64,000 nucleotides of DNA from Sphingobacterium paludis (GTDB lineage: Bacteria > Bacteroidota > Bacteroidia > Sphingobacteriales > Sphingobacteriaceae). The notes under the pieces are model-generated. The model ran no database searches, was not told the origin of the DNA, and saw only the letters and a program-made list of their open reading frames with translations. The DNA is taken from positions 186,001 to 250,000 of the forward strand of contig NZ_SNZV01000008.1 in the NCBI RefSeq assembly GCF_004364125.1, given 5' to 3'. Made by a program: the position numbers and the translations under genes. Positions 1 to 8,128 of the stretch are shown here, one piece after another; position 1 is the first letter of the stretch, and each line of letters opens with the position of its first letter.

Positions 1-198
1 GTCAGAAATTGCCGGTCGGCGAGACAAAACTATTAATAAGCATTCTGAAATGCGGCTAACATAACGAGCATTTGAAAGAGATTAAAATCTATTTCTAGCG
101 TTCACTATTAAATAGATGAATATAAGAAACGATACTTACCTTGATTTATTACGTCAGATCATGGAGTCTCTAAAGGCTGATACATTTCTATTCTGACC
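1..198. other. Left edge, no gene supported
   Basis: All three forward frames meet a stop within the first ~65 bases and I see no convincing reading frame on either strand. The forward frame ending at a TAA at 62-64 could be the tail of a gene lying left of the window, but nothing in its last ~20 codons is recognisable. Confidence 0.4.
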
Positions 199-1068
199 TT
201 ATTCAAAAAAGAGTGTGTTCTTATTGGAAAGCGCGCGATATTTCGATCTCTTAAATACCATATAAAATATCCGACGATACCATACATTATAGTATCGTCT
301 TTTCCAAGCCGCACGATCAAAAGCGAAAGCCACTAAATCCGAAATACTCAAGTTATTTTGCTGATAAAAGCTATAGTTCTTACTGTAAATATAGAAAAAG
401 ACTTGATCGACCTCATTCCTAAAATTGCTTAAGTCAGTGACCGAATCTGCTGAAAGGCGTTTTCTGTAGAAATAAAGTGCTTTCGGAATTTTCACGACAC
501 TGCCGCGAAAACGAGCAATGATTCTTATCCAACACTCCCAATCTTCATTATTTCGCATCGTTTCGTCAAATCCGCCGGCCTCTTTAATTTGTTCCGTTCG
601 CAGCATACAAAATGATGGAATGCAATTCCGCAATAAAAACTGTCTTAAAATAAACGTATCCAAATGAAGTTTACCCGTCTCTCGTTCAAAGAGCTGCACA
701 TCACTGTATACCAACAGCGTTTCGGGAAATGATTGAAATACATCCACACATTCGGAAACATATGCAGGGGCTAACATATCATCAGCGTCTAAAAACATAA
801 CATACTCTCCATCACACGCATACATCCCGTTGTTTCTTGCTTTAGACTGACCGCAATTATGTTGAGTTATTATACGGACTTTAAGTTGACCAGCTAAAAA
901 GGAATCAATGGCTTTCAAGCTACCATCAGTAGAACCATCGTCAACAACGATAATCTCTATATTGTTATAAGTTTGTAAAAGCACCGAATTCAGTGTTTCG
1001 TGAATTGTCTTTTCAGCGTTGTAGCAAGGTATGACAATACTGACCAATGGTAATTTGTTTACGACCAT
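199..1068 (-). CDS. Family 2 glycosyltransferase
   Basis: Probable GT-A fold transferase that moves a sugar from a nucleotide-sugar donor onto a cell-surface polysaccharide or lipid-linked precursor in the cytoplasm. In the frame that opens at 1116, the nucleotide-binding stretch VSIVIPCYN lies at residues 25-33, VVDDGSTDG at 57-65, the metal-binding DADD at 110-113, and an ED pair (191-192) sits where the catalytic base is expected. I chose the Met at 1068 because family members begin only a few residues before the first beta strand; Mets at 1101 and 1116 are alternatives. The gene runs away from the glycosyltransferase at 1263, and the pair looks like the edge of a polysaccharide cluster. 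Acceptor and linkage cannot be read from sequence. Confidence 0.88.
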   Translation of the reverse strand: MVVNKLPLVSIVIPCYNAEKTIHETLNSVLLQTYNNIEIIVVDDGSTDGSLKAIDSFLAGQLKVRIITQHNCGQSKARNNGMYACDGEYVMFLDADDMLAPAYVSECVDVFQSFPETLLVYSDVQLFERETGKLHLDTFILRQFLLRNCIPSFCMLRTEQIKEAGGFDETMRNNEDWECWIRIIARFRGSVVKIPKALYFYRKRLSADSVTDLSNFRNEVDQVFFYIYSKNYSFYQQNNLSISDLVAFAFDRAAWKRRYYNVWYRRIFYMVFKRSKYRALSNKNTLFFE

Positions 1069-1345
1069 ACACAAAAGTGTTAAAAAACTGATGAAAGCCA
1101 TAATTCGATGATTCAAAATCCGAAAGAAAAATTTCTAATTGCTCACTCCCATAATTTGTATTGAAGCCACTATATTTTTCGAAACCCTGAGCTAGAAAAT
1201 GAAATCTGAGGTAATACCACGCAGGAATTTTAAGAGGTCCGACATAAAAAGGTTGAAAAAAGATGCTACTTTTAGTCTTTCTTTTATTGAATTTATATAA
1301 ACACGTGAAGCTATCTATAGTAACTATTAACTTAAACAACCGCAA
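1013..1345 (-). pseudogene. Possible glycosyltransferase C-terminal remnant
   Basis: A 110-codon frame lies just upstream of, and overlaps by about 55 bases, the glycosyltransferase on the same strand. Its middle part (about 1069-1261) reads as plausible protein: aromatic-rich, with FYVGPLKIPAWYYLRFHF followed by GFNTNYG, a composition I associate with C-terminal tails of surface-polysaccharide glycosyltransferases. Its first ~28 codons are antisense to the opposing gene and its last ~18 lie in the wrong frame of the downstream gene, so neither end is likely genuine. It may be a leftover of a gene lost during cluster rearrangement, or chance. No start codon or ribosome-binding site supports it as an intact gene. 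Confidence 0.28.
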
Positions 1346-2078
1346 AGGACTTCAAAAGACCTTCAATTCAATCTTGATGCAAAGCTTCCAACAGTTCGAG
1401 TATATCGTTGTGGATGGTTTGTCTAGCGATGGAAGTCGGGAAGATATCAAGTCCAACAACCGAATAAATAAATGCATTTGCGAGATTGACACTGGTGTTT
1501 ATGATGCAATGAATAAGGGAATAGCGATCGCTAGTGGTGAGTATGTTCTGTTCCTGAATAGTGGAGATATACTACACGATGATGATACATTATCCGGTAT
1601 TTTAAAACATCTTGAGCACTTCGACATAATTTATGGCGACCTACTTTTCGTGTCAGCTGATAAACCGTACGTATACAATTATCCTGCTAAACTCACATTT
1701 AGTTTTTTACTCAATGCCTCTTTAGGACACCCTGCCACGTTTATTAAGAAAAGTTTGTTTGATAAATACGGATATTATGATACAAGTTTTAGAATAGCGG
1801 CGGATTGGGTGTTTTTTATGAAAACTATAGTAAAAGAAAATGTAACTACGAAGCATATTCCAATGGTTATCGCGGACTTCGATACGGATGGATTAAGCTC
1901 TCAGGTTGAAAACATAGCTGCAATATTAACCGAAAGAAAGCTTTTTTTGGAGAGGGAGTTCCCATTGTTCTTAGAAGATTACGAAAAGATAGCGGAAGCT
2001 ACAGAACGCTTAAAAAAAATTCAGTCAAATAAAGCTTTCAAACTATTACGAGCCCTAGGTGTCAAAAAGTTTCAATAG
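1263..2078 (+). CDS. Family 2 glycosyltransferase (WcaA-like)
   Basis: GT-A glycosyltransferase of the subfamily that starts with LSIVTINLNN, carries VVDGLSSDGS (about residues 49-58), then the marker DTGVYDAMNKGI (76-87) and FLNSGD (97-102) in place of the usual DxD. It should work in the cytoplasm on an exopolysaccharide, O-antigen or capsule repeat unit. The ATG at 1263 adds a hydrophobic 14-residue lead; a GTG at 1305, directly before KLSIVTIN, would give a more typical family start, so the true start is open. The gene is markedly A+T-rich compared with the housekeeping genes to its right, which fits horizontally exchanged polysaccharide genes. It is divergent from the glycosyltransferase at 199-1068. 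Confidence 0.87.
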   Translation: MLLLVFLLLNLYKHVKLSIVTINLNNRKGLQKTFNSILMQSFQQFEYIVVDGLSSDGSREDIKSNNRINKCICEIDTGVYDAMNKGIAIASGEYVLFLNSGDILHDDDTLSGILKHLEHFDIIYGDLLFVSADKPYVYNYPAKLTFSFLLNASLGHPATFIKKSLFDKYGYYDTSFRIAADWVFFMKTIVKENVTTKHIPMVIADFDTDGLSSQVENIAAILTERKLFLEREFPLFLEDYEKIAEATERLKKIQSNKAFKLLRALGVKKFQ

Positions 2079-2202
2079 ATGCCATAAAAGACCTATGTTA
2101 CTAACAAAGAGATTAAGTATTTAAACGCATAGTAGCAATGTAGCGTATGATTCCCTGAATTGAAATATGTCGTTTTATCCCTATACATTGTTACCTTTAA
2201 GC

Positions 2203-2700
2203 ATGAAATCGAAGAAACTATATATAATCAGACACGGAAAGGCAGAGGAGCATTCATTTTCTAAAGAAGATTTCGATCGTGATCTTATAGAGAAAGGGAT
2301 AGCGCGCTCGCTGCTCGTAGCCGAAAAAATTAAATCCAAAATTCCACAGATCGATGAACGGACATTGTTTATATCATCTACAGCGAATCGCGCTGCGCAA
2401 ACAGCAAAAATTTTTGCGCAAAGCCTAGGCTATCCAGCGGAAAAAATAGTTTGGGAGCCTACTATTTACGAGGCGCATTATCTGCAGATACTCAAACGTC
2501 TAAATCAAGTATCAGCCAACTACGATCACGTGCTGCTGTTTGGTCACAACCCTGGACTATCTGATTTAGTTGATTACGTAGCGGATGAATATATCAATCT
2601 GAAAACATCGCACGTTGCCTGCCTGACGTTGGATGAAGGACTTGATTATTCAACGTTATCCGCGAATACAGCACACTTGGAGCTCATTATTGAAGAATAG
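2203..2700 (+). CDS. sixA: Histidine phosphatase, SixA-like
   Basis: Small cytoplasmic phosphatase of the histidine phosphatase (phosphoglycerate mutase-like) superfamily. The catalytic RHG motif follows the first beta strand (LYIIRHGKAEE), and the second catalytic His sits in LLFGHNPGLSDL about 100 residues later; that spacing and a length near 165 residues are typical of SixA. SixA in Escherichia coli removes phosphate from phosphohistidine on signalling or phosphotransfer proteins; the partner here is unknown. The frame opens at 2167, but the Met at 2203 (MKSKKLYIIRHG) places the motif where family members have it. The gene stands alone between the glycosyltransferases and the DUF255 gene. 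Confidence 0.87.
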   Translation: MKSKKLYIIRHGKAEEHSFSKEDFDRDLIEKGIARSLLVAEKIKSKIPQIDERTLFISSTANRAAQTAKIFAQSLGYPAEKIVWEPTIYEAHYLQILKRLNQVSANYDHVLLFGHNPGLSDLVDYVADEYINLKTSHVACLTLDEGLDYSTLSANTAHLELIIEE

Positions 2701-2795
2701 ACTTTTTAGTTGTGTTTTGATCAACAGCATTTCCGGCAAAGCAGCGCCTCACAGCCCATATCTACAGTGTTTAAAATTTATGTAACTTCGTTTCT

Positions 2796-4826
2796 ATGGC
2801 AAATAAACTCGCACAGGAAAACTCTCCTTACCTACAGCAACACGCGCACAACCCAGTAGACTGGATGCCATGGGGCGATGAAGCCCTGCAGAAGGCCAAT
2901 GAAGAAAACAAGCTTATTATTATCAGCATCGGTTATTCTGCATGCCATTGGTGCCATGTCATGGAACGGGAAAGCTTCGAAAATGAGGCGATAGCCGAAA
3001 CGATGAATCGCTTTTTTGTACCCATTAAGATAGACCGCGAAGAGCGCCCAGATATCGATCAAATTTATATGATTGCTGTGCAACTGATGACAAACGCAGG
3101 AGGCTGGCCGCTAAACTGTATCTGCCTGCCAGACGGTCGCCCTATCTATGGCGGCACCTATTTTAGGCCGCAAGACTGGCAACAGGTGCTGCTCCAGATT
3201 GCACAGATGTGGGAAGAGACGCCCGATGTTGCTATTGATTATGCGAATCGCTTGACGGCGGGCATACATAAAGCAGAGCGCTTGCCTATAGCGCCAATCC
3301 CTGCAGCCTATTCCATCGCTGATTTAGAGGAAATCGTGCAGCCTTGGGTCGCGCAGTTTGATCATAACGACGGCGGCTACACGCGTGCTCCTAAATTTCC
3401 GCTACCTAATAATTGGCTGTTTTTCTTGCGTTATGCGGTACTTGCCAACGATCAACCTGTTCTCCGGCATGTGCATTTCACGCTAGAGAAAATTGCGAAT
3501 GGTGGCATTTACGACCATATCGGTGGCGGCTTCGCCCGGTATTCCGTCGATGGAAAATGGCATATCCCGCATTTTGAAAAAATGCTATACGACAATGGCC
3601 AGCTTATTTCCCTTTATGCGGAGGCCTACCAACAAAAGCCAAATAGCAAATACGAACGCGTCGTTTCGGAAACAATCGCCTGGGCTCAACGGGAAATGCA
3701 AGCCGAAAACGGTGGATTCTTTGCTGCACTCGATGCAGATAGTGAAGGCGTGGAAGGAAAATTTTACAGCTTCAGCAAGACAGAGATAGAAGACATTCTT
3801 GGAGACGATGCGTCCCTGTTTCTGGCGTACTACAATATCACCGAATCCGGAAACTGGCAGGAAGAACATACCAATGTGTTACATTGCGATATGGAAGCCG
3901 ACCAACTCGCTTCAGAAAGCGGCTTTGCCCCGGAAGAATGGCACAGCTACCTACAGGAAATCAAACAGAAACTGTATGCCTACCGCGAAAAGCGTGTTAG
4001 GCCGGGATTGGATCACAAACAACTCACAACTTGGAACGCCCTTCTGATAAAAGGATTTGTTGACGCTTACCGCGTATTCCAAAAACAAGAGTACCTGGCA
4101 CTCGCCACACAAACAGCCAACTTTATCGCAAAAAACTGCTTTTCGGAAGAAGCACTTCTCCATCAACCCGCTGATCGAAATAGAGCAATAGCTGGCTTTT
4201 TGGACGACTATGCCTTTACCATAGAAAGTTTGATTGCCTTATATGAAGCCACCTTTGAAGAAAACTGGTTGTCCAAGGCGAAATCCATGACGGATCAGGC
4301 GATTACCCTGTTTTATGATCCTGCAGAAGCAACGTTCTACTATACCTCCGAAGCTGCTGGCGATAAATTGATCACCCGCAAGAGTGAAATCATGGATAAC
4401 GTTATTCCAGCATCATCTTCCTGCATGGTGCGCAACCTGTATCGACTGGCAACACTGTTCGACCAAGAAGATTACCTCGCTATAGCCGATCAGGTGTTTG
4501 CTAACGTCTTTCCACAAATTAAACAATATGGTTCGGCCTATTCGAATTGGGCGATACAACTGCTCGAACATGTTTACGGAACGAATGAAATTGCGCTCAC
4601 TGGAGCGCATGCTAACGCGTGGCGCGAAGAGCTGGATAGGCAGTACATCCCAAATAAAATTACGATAGGAGGAACAAAAAGTAGCCTACCATTGTTAATG
4701 GATAAAGAAGGTTTGGAATCAAAAGCATACCTTTGTCGAAATAAGACCTGTAGCTTACCACAAAAGTCTGTGGTAGACCTGCTACAGTTGTTAAATGATA
4801 ACAGGGATTCATCCCAAATAAATTAA
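2796..4826 (+). CDS. DUF255 thioredoxin-domain protein (YyaL/SPATA20-like)
   Basis: Full-length (676-residue) member of the DUF255 family, with an N-terminal thioredoxin-like domain joined to an (alpha/alpha)6-barrel of the cellobiose-epimerase/unsaturated-glucuronyl-hydrolase type. The opening [21 protein letters not shown] is the family signature, and the CHWCHVM motif (Cys50, Cys53) corresponds to the thioredoxin active site. The family occurs from bacteria to mammals; its biochemical role is unsettled, so I assign no reaction. No signal peptide is seen, so it should be cytosolic. The SlyD-like gene starts only 5 bases after the stop, so the two are probably co-transcribed, which fits a shared role in protein folding or redox. 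Confidence 0.92.
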   Translation: MANKLAQENSPYLQQHAHNPVDWMPWGDEALQKANEENKLIIISIGYSACHWCHVMERESFENEAIAETMNRFFVPIKIDREERPDIDQIYMIAVQLMTNAGGWPLNCICLPDGRPIYGGTYFRPQDWQQVLLQIAQMWEETPDVAIDYANRLTAGIHKAERLPIAPIPAAYSIADLEEIVQPWVAQFDHNDGGYTRAPKFPLPNNWLFFLRYAVLANDQPVLRHVHFTLEKIANGGIYDHIGGGFARYSVDGKWHIPHFEKMLYDNGQLISLYAEAYQQKPNSKYERVVSETIAWAQREMQAENGGFFAALDADSEGVEGKFYSFSKTEIEDILGDDASLFLAYYNITESGNWQEEHTNVLHCDMEADQLASESGFAPEEWHSYLQEIKQKLYAYREKRVRPGLDHKQLTTWNALLIKGFVDAYRVFQKQEYLALATQTANFIAKNCFSEEALLHQPADRNRAIAGFLDDYAFTIESLIALYEATFEENWLSKAKSMTDQAITLFYDPAEATFYYTSEAAGDKLITRKSEIMDNVIPASSSCMVRNLYRLATLFDQEDYLAIADQVFANVFPQIKQYGSAYSNWAIQLLEHVYGTNEIALTGAHANAWREELDRQYIPNKITIGGTKSSLPLLMDKEGLESKAYLCRNKTCSLPQKSVVDLLQLLNDNRDSSQIN

Positions 4827-4831
4827 ACAAG

Positions 4832-5335
4832 ATGGCAATAGAAAACAACAACGTAGTCACGTTGAATTACAAACTTCACACAATCGAAGAAAACGGAGAG
4901 AAAACTTTTGTGGAAGAGACGACAAATGAAAACCCTTTGACTTTTCTATATGGCGTAGGTATGATGTTGCCTAAGTTTGAAGAAAACATTGCAGGCCTTG
5001 GCGAGGGCGATAAAACATCGTTCACGTTAAGTGCAGTTGATGCATACGGCGAGAAGGATGATCGCGCAGTAGCGCAGCTTCCTGCCGATATGTTTAACGA
5101 AACAGGCCTTCCACCAGTTGGCGAAGTATTGCCGTTGCAAGACAACCAAGGAAACCAGTTTCGCGCGGTAGTAATTGAAGTTACACCAGAGGCCGTGATT
5201 GCAGACCTTAACCATCCAATGGCTGGAAAAACCTTGAACTTTGACATTGAAGTTTTAGGCGTTCGTCCAGCAACGGAAGAAGAATTGTCGCACGGACATG
5301 CGCACGGCGCTGACGGTCATTCAGGACACGAATAG
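4832..5335 (+). CDS. slyD: FKBP-type peptidyl-prolyl isomerase, SlyD-like
   Basis: Cytosolic prolyl cis-trans isomerase with chaperone activity. The 167-residue protein has the split FKBP half-domains (LNYKLHT at the start; NFDIEVLGV near residue 140) around an insert-in-flap domain (about 70-125), as in SlyD. The marker LTFLYGVGMMLPKFEENIAG corresponds to the family's usual FxxGxGxLIPGLE stretch. The last ~12 residues are His-rich (HGHAHGADGHSGHE), giving a short metal-binding tail like that of SlyD, which supplies nickel for hydrogenase assembly in Escherichia coli; no such partner is visible here. It is tightly coupled to the DUF255 gene and followed by a strong terminator. Confidence 0.92.
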   Translation: MAIENNNVVTLNYKLHTIEENGEKTFVEETTNENPLTFLYGVGMMLPKFEENIAGLGEGDKTSFTLSAVDAYGEKDDRAVAQLPADMFNETGLPPVGEVLPLQDNQGNQFRAVVIEVTPEAVIADLNHPMAGKTLNFDIEVLGVRPATEEELSHGHAHGADGHSGHE

Positions 5336-5358
5336 TAGAGACATTTCTATATAATTTT

Positions 5359-5401
5359 AAAAGGCCACATCCGCGCATTTATGCTGCTGATGTGGCCTTT
5401 T
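5359..5401 (+). terminator. Rho-independent terminator after slyD
   Basis: A perfect 13-bp stem (5359-5371 against 5389-5401; arms AAAAGGCCACATC and GATGTGGCCTTTT) closes a 17-base loop and ends in a short T-run, 24 bases after the slyD stop. It should end the DUF255-slyD transcript. Confidence 0.85.
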
Positions 5402-5463
5402 GATTTATTAATGGTATGTTCAAACTTCTTCTGCCGTTTATGATTTGGATTTTACACATTACT

Positions 5464-5492
5464 CGCCATCGTACCTCAGGCTCGCAATGACG
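5464..5492 (+). repeat. 36-bp dispersed element, partial copy 1
   Basis: Twenty-nine bases (CGCCATCG/TACCTCAGGC/TCGCAATGACG) matching the right part of the element seen complete at 5901-5936 and, inverted, at 48212-48247 and 48357-48392. It lacks the ATTGCCG start. Confidence 0.65.
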
Positions 5493-5623
5493 AAAGCGTT
5501 TAATCACCCATCTTATCTCATTACGCACTACGCATTACCCACTACTCAACAAGCCTACAATGTATCATTCCAGTGCTCGGAGGTAAGGGAAATGTTTGGG
5601 GATTTGAAGTAGGACAAAGCCTA

Positions 5624-5667
5624 GAAATCATATCGAAATCAGTATACAATGATTTCGATATGATTTC
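5624..5667. repeat. Perfect 18-bp inverted repeat
   Basis: Arms GAAATCATATCGAAATCA (5624-5641) and TGATTTCGATATGATTTC (5650-5667) are exact reverse complements around an 8-base loop, GTATACAA. Flanking AAAGC/GCTTT can extend the stem after a small bulge. No T-run follows, so an ordinary terminator is unlikely; a mobile-element relic, a protein-binding cruciform or an RNA hairpin are possible. Confidence 0.8.
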
Positions 5668-5900
5668 AGCTTTGACAAACATTTGCTTTGCGCGGGATGG
5701 GCTGCGCGACAAAGCACCTGAAGGAGACGAAGGATTTTGGTTACTTTTGTCCCCAAAAGTAATGCCTTGCCGCGGCGAGCGGCGGAAGGGATTGGGGAGG
5801 GAAAGGCAGTGACGTCGAAGTTAGCAAACTCCAGAACTCATTACGCAATACCCCAATCTCCCTACTAAGTACTATCTACTACTATCTCCAATCGCATTAG

Positions 5901-5936
5901 ATTGCCGCGCCATCGTTCCTCAGGCTCGCAATGACG
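5901..5936 (+). repeat. 36-bp dispersed element, copy 2
   Basis: Complete copy: ATTGCCGCGCCATCGTTC followed by CTCAGGCTCGCAATGACG. Differences from the inverted copies near 48.2-48.4 kb are single-base substitutions. All copies lie in gene-free spacers bordered by 'gcgtaatgcgtattg' type sequence. Confidence 0.7.
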
Positions 5937-5972
5937 TTCTTTTTTGCATTACGCACTACGCAATACGCAATA

Positions 5973-6641
5973 CTAACCAACCTTTGTCGCGCGTAACATC
6001 TCACGTTTGCCAGGCGCCCCGGGTGCTTTCTCCACAGTAAAGCCCAGAGCTTTCATGGATCTTTTCAGGTTGCCAGTAATGGCGTAAGTAACGAAAATGC
6101 CGCCGGGTTTTAAGTAGGAACAAATATGTGCCAACGACTGATCGCTCCACATCTCCGGTTGGTGGATAGCTGCAAACGCATCAAAGTACAGCACATCGAA
6201 CTGATCATCCGTCTGGAAGTCCATCAGCTTCTCATGCGCAATTTTAAGACGTATATGTTCCGCGAAATCAACCTCCGTCGTTAAGGCCTGTGCATAGTTT
6301 TGCATAAAAGCGGCCCAAGTTGCAGGTTGTACAAAGCGGTGATAACCCGTCGCAAAAATAACATCGGTTGGTAGGGGATAAGCTTCAATGCCGCAGTAGT
6401 GCAGCTGCAACGAACGTCGCGTCGCATCGTCCGCTGTTAATAAGAAATTTAACCCCGTACCAAAACCCACCTCCAACACCGAAACTTCATTCGTTTCTTC
6501 CTTCGCTAAAAAATGATGCAAGCCCATGTCTAGAAACACATGTCGACTTTCTTGAAGTGCACCATGTTTAGAATGATAATGCTCTCCGATCTCTGGGTGA
6601 TAAAGTGTATTAGACCCATCTCCCGTGATTACAAATTCCAT
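5973..6641 (-). CDS. mnmD: tRNA mnm5s2U methyltransferase MnmD
   Basis: SAM-dependent enzyme expected to methylate 5-aminomethyl-2-thiouridine at the wobble base of certain tRNAs, the last step to mnm5s2U. It corresponds to the methyltransferase half of bifunctional MnmC as a stand-alone protein without the FAD oxidase half. At 222 residues it has the usual MnmD length. Visible markers are the N-terminal TGDGSNTLYHPEIGEHYHS (about 6-24), SAM-binding motif I in VLEVGFGTGLNFLL (55-68), and YFDAFAAIHQPEMW (about residue 152 onward), which matches the DAF-P-MW active-site loop. It is transcribed divergently from the symporter gene. Confidence 0.93.
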   Translation of the reverse strand: MEFVITGDGSNTLYHPEIGEHYHSKHGALQESRHVFLDMGLHHFLAKEETNEVSVLEVGFGTGLNFLLTADDATRRSLQLHYCGIEAYPLPTDVIFATGYHRFVQPATWAAFMQNYAQALTTEVDFAEHIRLKIAHEKLMDFQTDDQFDVLYFDAFAAIHQPEMWSDQSLAHICSYLKPGGIFVTYAITGNLKRSMKALGFTVEKAPGAPGKREMLRATKVG

Positions 6642-6660
6642 GCTTGTGGCTTTTTTATCG

Positions 6661-6668
6661 CAAAACTA
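6661..6668 (-). promoter_or_regulatory. -7 element of the mnmD promoter
   Basis: On the minus strand these bases read TAGTTTTG, a match to the Bacteroidota TAnnTTTG element, 20 bases before the mnmD start codon. A forward-facing relative (TAGCTTTC) at 6687-6694 lies too close to the symporter ATG to be convincing. Confidence 0.45.
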
Positions 6669-6696
6669 AAGAAAAAACAAGTACTTTAGCTTTCGC

Positions 6697-7920
6697 ATGC
6701 AGAAGATTATTCAAAATTATGGAAGTATATTGTTGCTCCTGCTGGGCATTGCTCTGGGAAGTATTGTAGGCCTTGTTATACCGCATGTTGTAGACTATAT
6801 CAAACCACTAGGTGACATTTTCCTAAACCTGCTTTTCGTATCCATTATTCCGCTACTATTTTTTGCTATTTCATCTGCCGTTGCCAATATACAGAGCGAA
6901 AACAAACTCGGCAAGATCATCGGCTTAATGAGCGTGGTGTTTTTGACGACTATTGTGCTAGCCTCCATAGCGACCATCGTTGTGCTCTATTTTTTTCCCG
7001 TCAGCTCGTTATCGACGAACGCCGGTGCACTAGAGAGCCCCGCATCCGACGACAGCAGCTGGGGTGAACGCATTGTAAAGTTCCTCACGGTTGAAGAATT
7101 TGGCAATCTTCTCTCCAGGCAAAGTATGCTTGCATTTGTAATCTTTTCCTTCCTGATCGGCATTGCGGCCCGACGGGCAGGTGCCACAGCCACAGCCTTC
7201 ACATCCTTTCTTAATGCTGGCAACGAAGTGATGAAACAACTGTTGATACTGTTGATGAAGGCTGCACCTATCGGATTAGGGGCCTATTTTGCTTATCAGG
7301 TGAAAACGATAGGACCACAGCTCTTTGGTTTCTACGCAAAACCAATGGCCTTATATTATAGTTTTGGAATCGCTTTCTTTTTCGTGTTTTTTAGCCTCTA
7401 CGCCTTCTTAGCTTATGGTAAGAAGGGGCCAGCTTTATTTTGGAAAAATAATATTGTCCCTTCCTTAACCGCGTTGAGCACCTGCAGTAGTTTGGCGACT
7501 ATGCCCGCCAACCTAGCAGCAGCAAAAAAGATAGGCATCCCCCCAGCAATTGCGAATGTCGTGATTCCGCTGGGTAACACCCTTTATAAAAATGGTTCCG
7601 CCATTTCCTCCATCCTCAAAATTTACGTCGCGTTCTCGATGCTTGGCTGGAACTTTTTTGAATGGAACACCATGATCACCGCAATAGGTATTACGGTACT
7701 GGTGACGATCGTAGCCGGAGGGATACCCAACGGCGGCTACATGGGCGAAATGCTGATGATTTCTGTATATGGGTTGCCTAATGAGGCTATCCCTGCTGTT
7801 ATGATTATTGGAACGCTGGTGGATCCGCTAGCTACTATTTTGAATGCTACCGCAGATACCGTAGCCGCCATGCTTGTTACGCGACTGTCGAATGAAAAAT
7901 TTGCCCCCCCTATTGCTTAA
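6697..7920 (+). CDS. DAACS-family symporter with altered substrate-site residues
   Basis: Inner-membrane secondary transporter of the dicarboxylate/amino acid:cation symporter family (GltP, GltPh, EAAT relatives), 407 residues with the usual membrane segments and a Ser-rich hairpin STCSSLATMP (about 267-276). The ion-binding NMDGT motif reads YKNGS here (297-301), although the surrounding PLGxTxxxxGxA frame is kept. In the last helix D376, T380, N383 and D387 line up with GltPh D394, T398, N401 and D405, but the Arg that binds the substrate's side-chain carboxylate (GltPh R397) is Ala379. A dicarboxylate or acidic amino acid substrate is therefore doubtful; a neutral substrate and different cation coupling are more likely. 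The gene stands alone. Confidence 0.88.
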   Translation: MQKIIQNYGSILLLLLGIALGSIVGLVIPHVVDYIKPLGDIFLNLLFVSIIPLLFFAISSAVANIQSENKLGKIIGLMSVVFLTTIVLASIATIVVLYFFPVSSLSTNAGALESPASDDSSWGERIVKFLTVEEFGNLLSRQSMLAFVIFSFLIGIAARRAGATATAFTSFLNAGNEVMKQLLILLMKAAPIGLGAYFAYQVKTIGPQLFGFYAKPMALYYSFGIAFFFVFFSLYAFLAYGKKGPALFWKNNIVPSLTALSTCSSLATMPANLAAAKKIGIPPAIANVVIPLGNTLYKNGSAISSILKIYVAFSMLGWNFFEWNTMITAIGITVLVTIVAGGIPNGGYMGEMLMISVYGLPNEAIPAVMIIGTLVDPLATILNATADTVAAMLVTRLSNEKFAPPIA

Positions 7921-8096
7921 TTGTTAGCTTCATGTAATATTGCTTCGCTCTCAAGCTCAAATAGCTATCTACAAAACAACTCCATATCCCATAACACATT
8001 AGTTACCAAACAAATCAATAAACCAGATTAATTGCGTAGAACAATTCTAAATAATAGTCATTATTTGACAAATTCCTTTCATGCGAAAGCATTTTG

Positions 8097-8104
8097 TAAT
8101 TTTG
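8097..8104 (+). promoter_or_regulatory. -7 element before ccmE
   Basis: TAATTTTG matches the Bacteroidota TAnnTTTG element, 24 bases before the ccmE ATG. No well-spaced TTTG -33 element is visible. Confidence 0.4.
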
Positions 8105-8128
8105 TATTTTATTTAGAGATAGTGCACT

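Larger units (their letters stand above)
5402..5972. other. Gene-free spacer with repeats
   Basis: About 570 bases without a supportable gene. It holds two copies of a 36-bp dispersed element (5464-5492 partial; 5901-5936), runs of degenerate 'cattacgcactacgcaatac' type sequence (about 5519-5545 and 5947-5975), a perfect 18-bp inverted repeat (5624-5667) and a G+C-richer stretch (about 5690-5812). A 79-codon open frame at 5573-5812 crosses the inverted repeat, has no plausible domain, and I do not call it a gene. Confidence 0.6.

Noticed and set aside
5573..5812. 79-codon forward frame with a Cys/Arg-rich end
   Set aside because: It crosses the 18-bp inverted repeat and repeat-like spacer, has no domain-like pattern or plausible ribosome-binding site, and reads as translated intergenic repeat.
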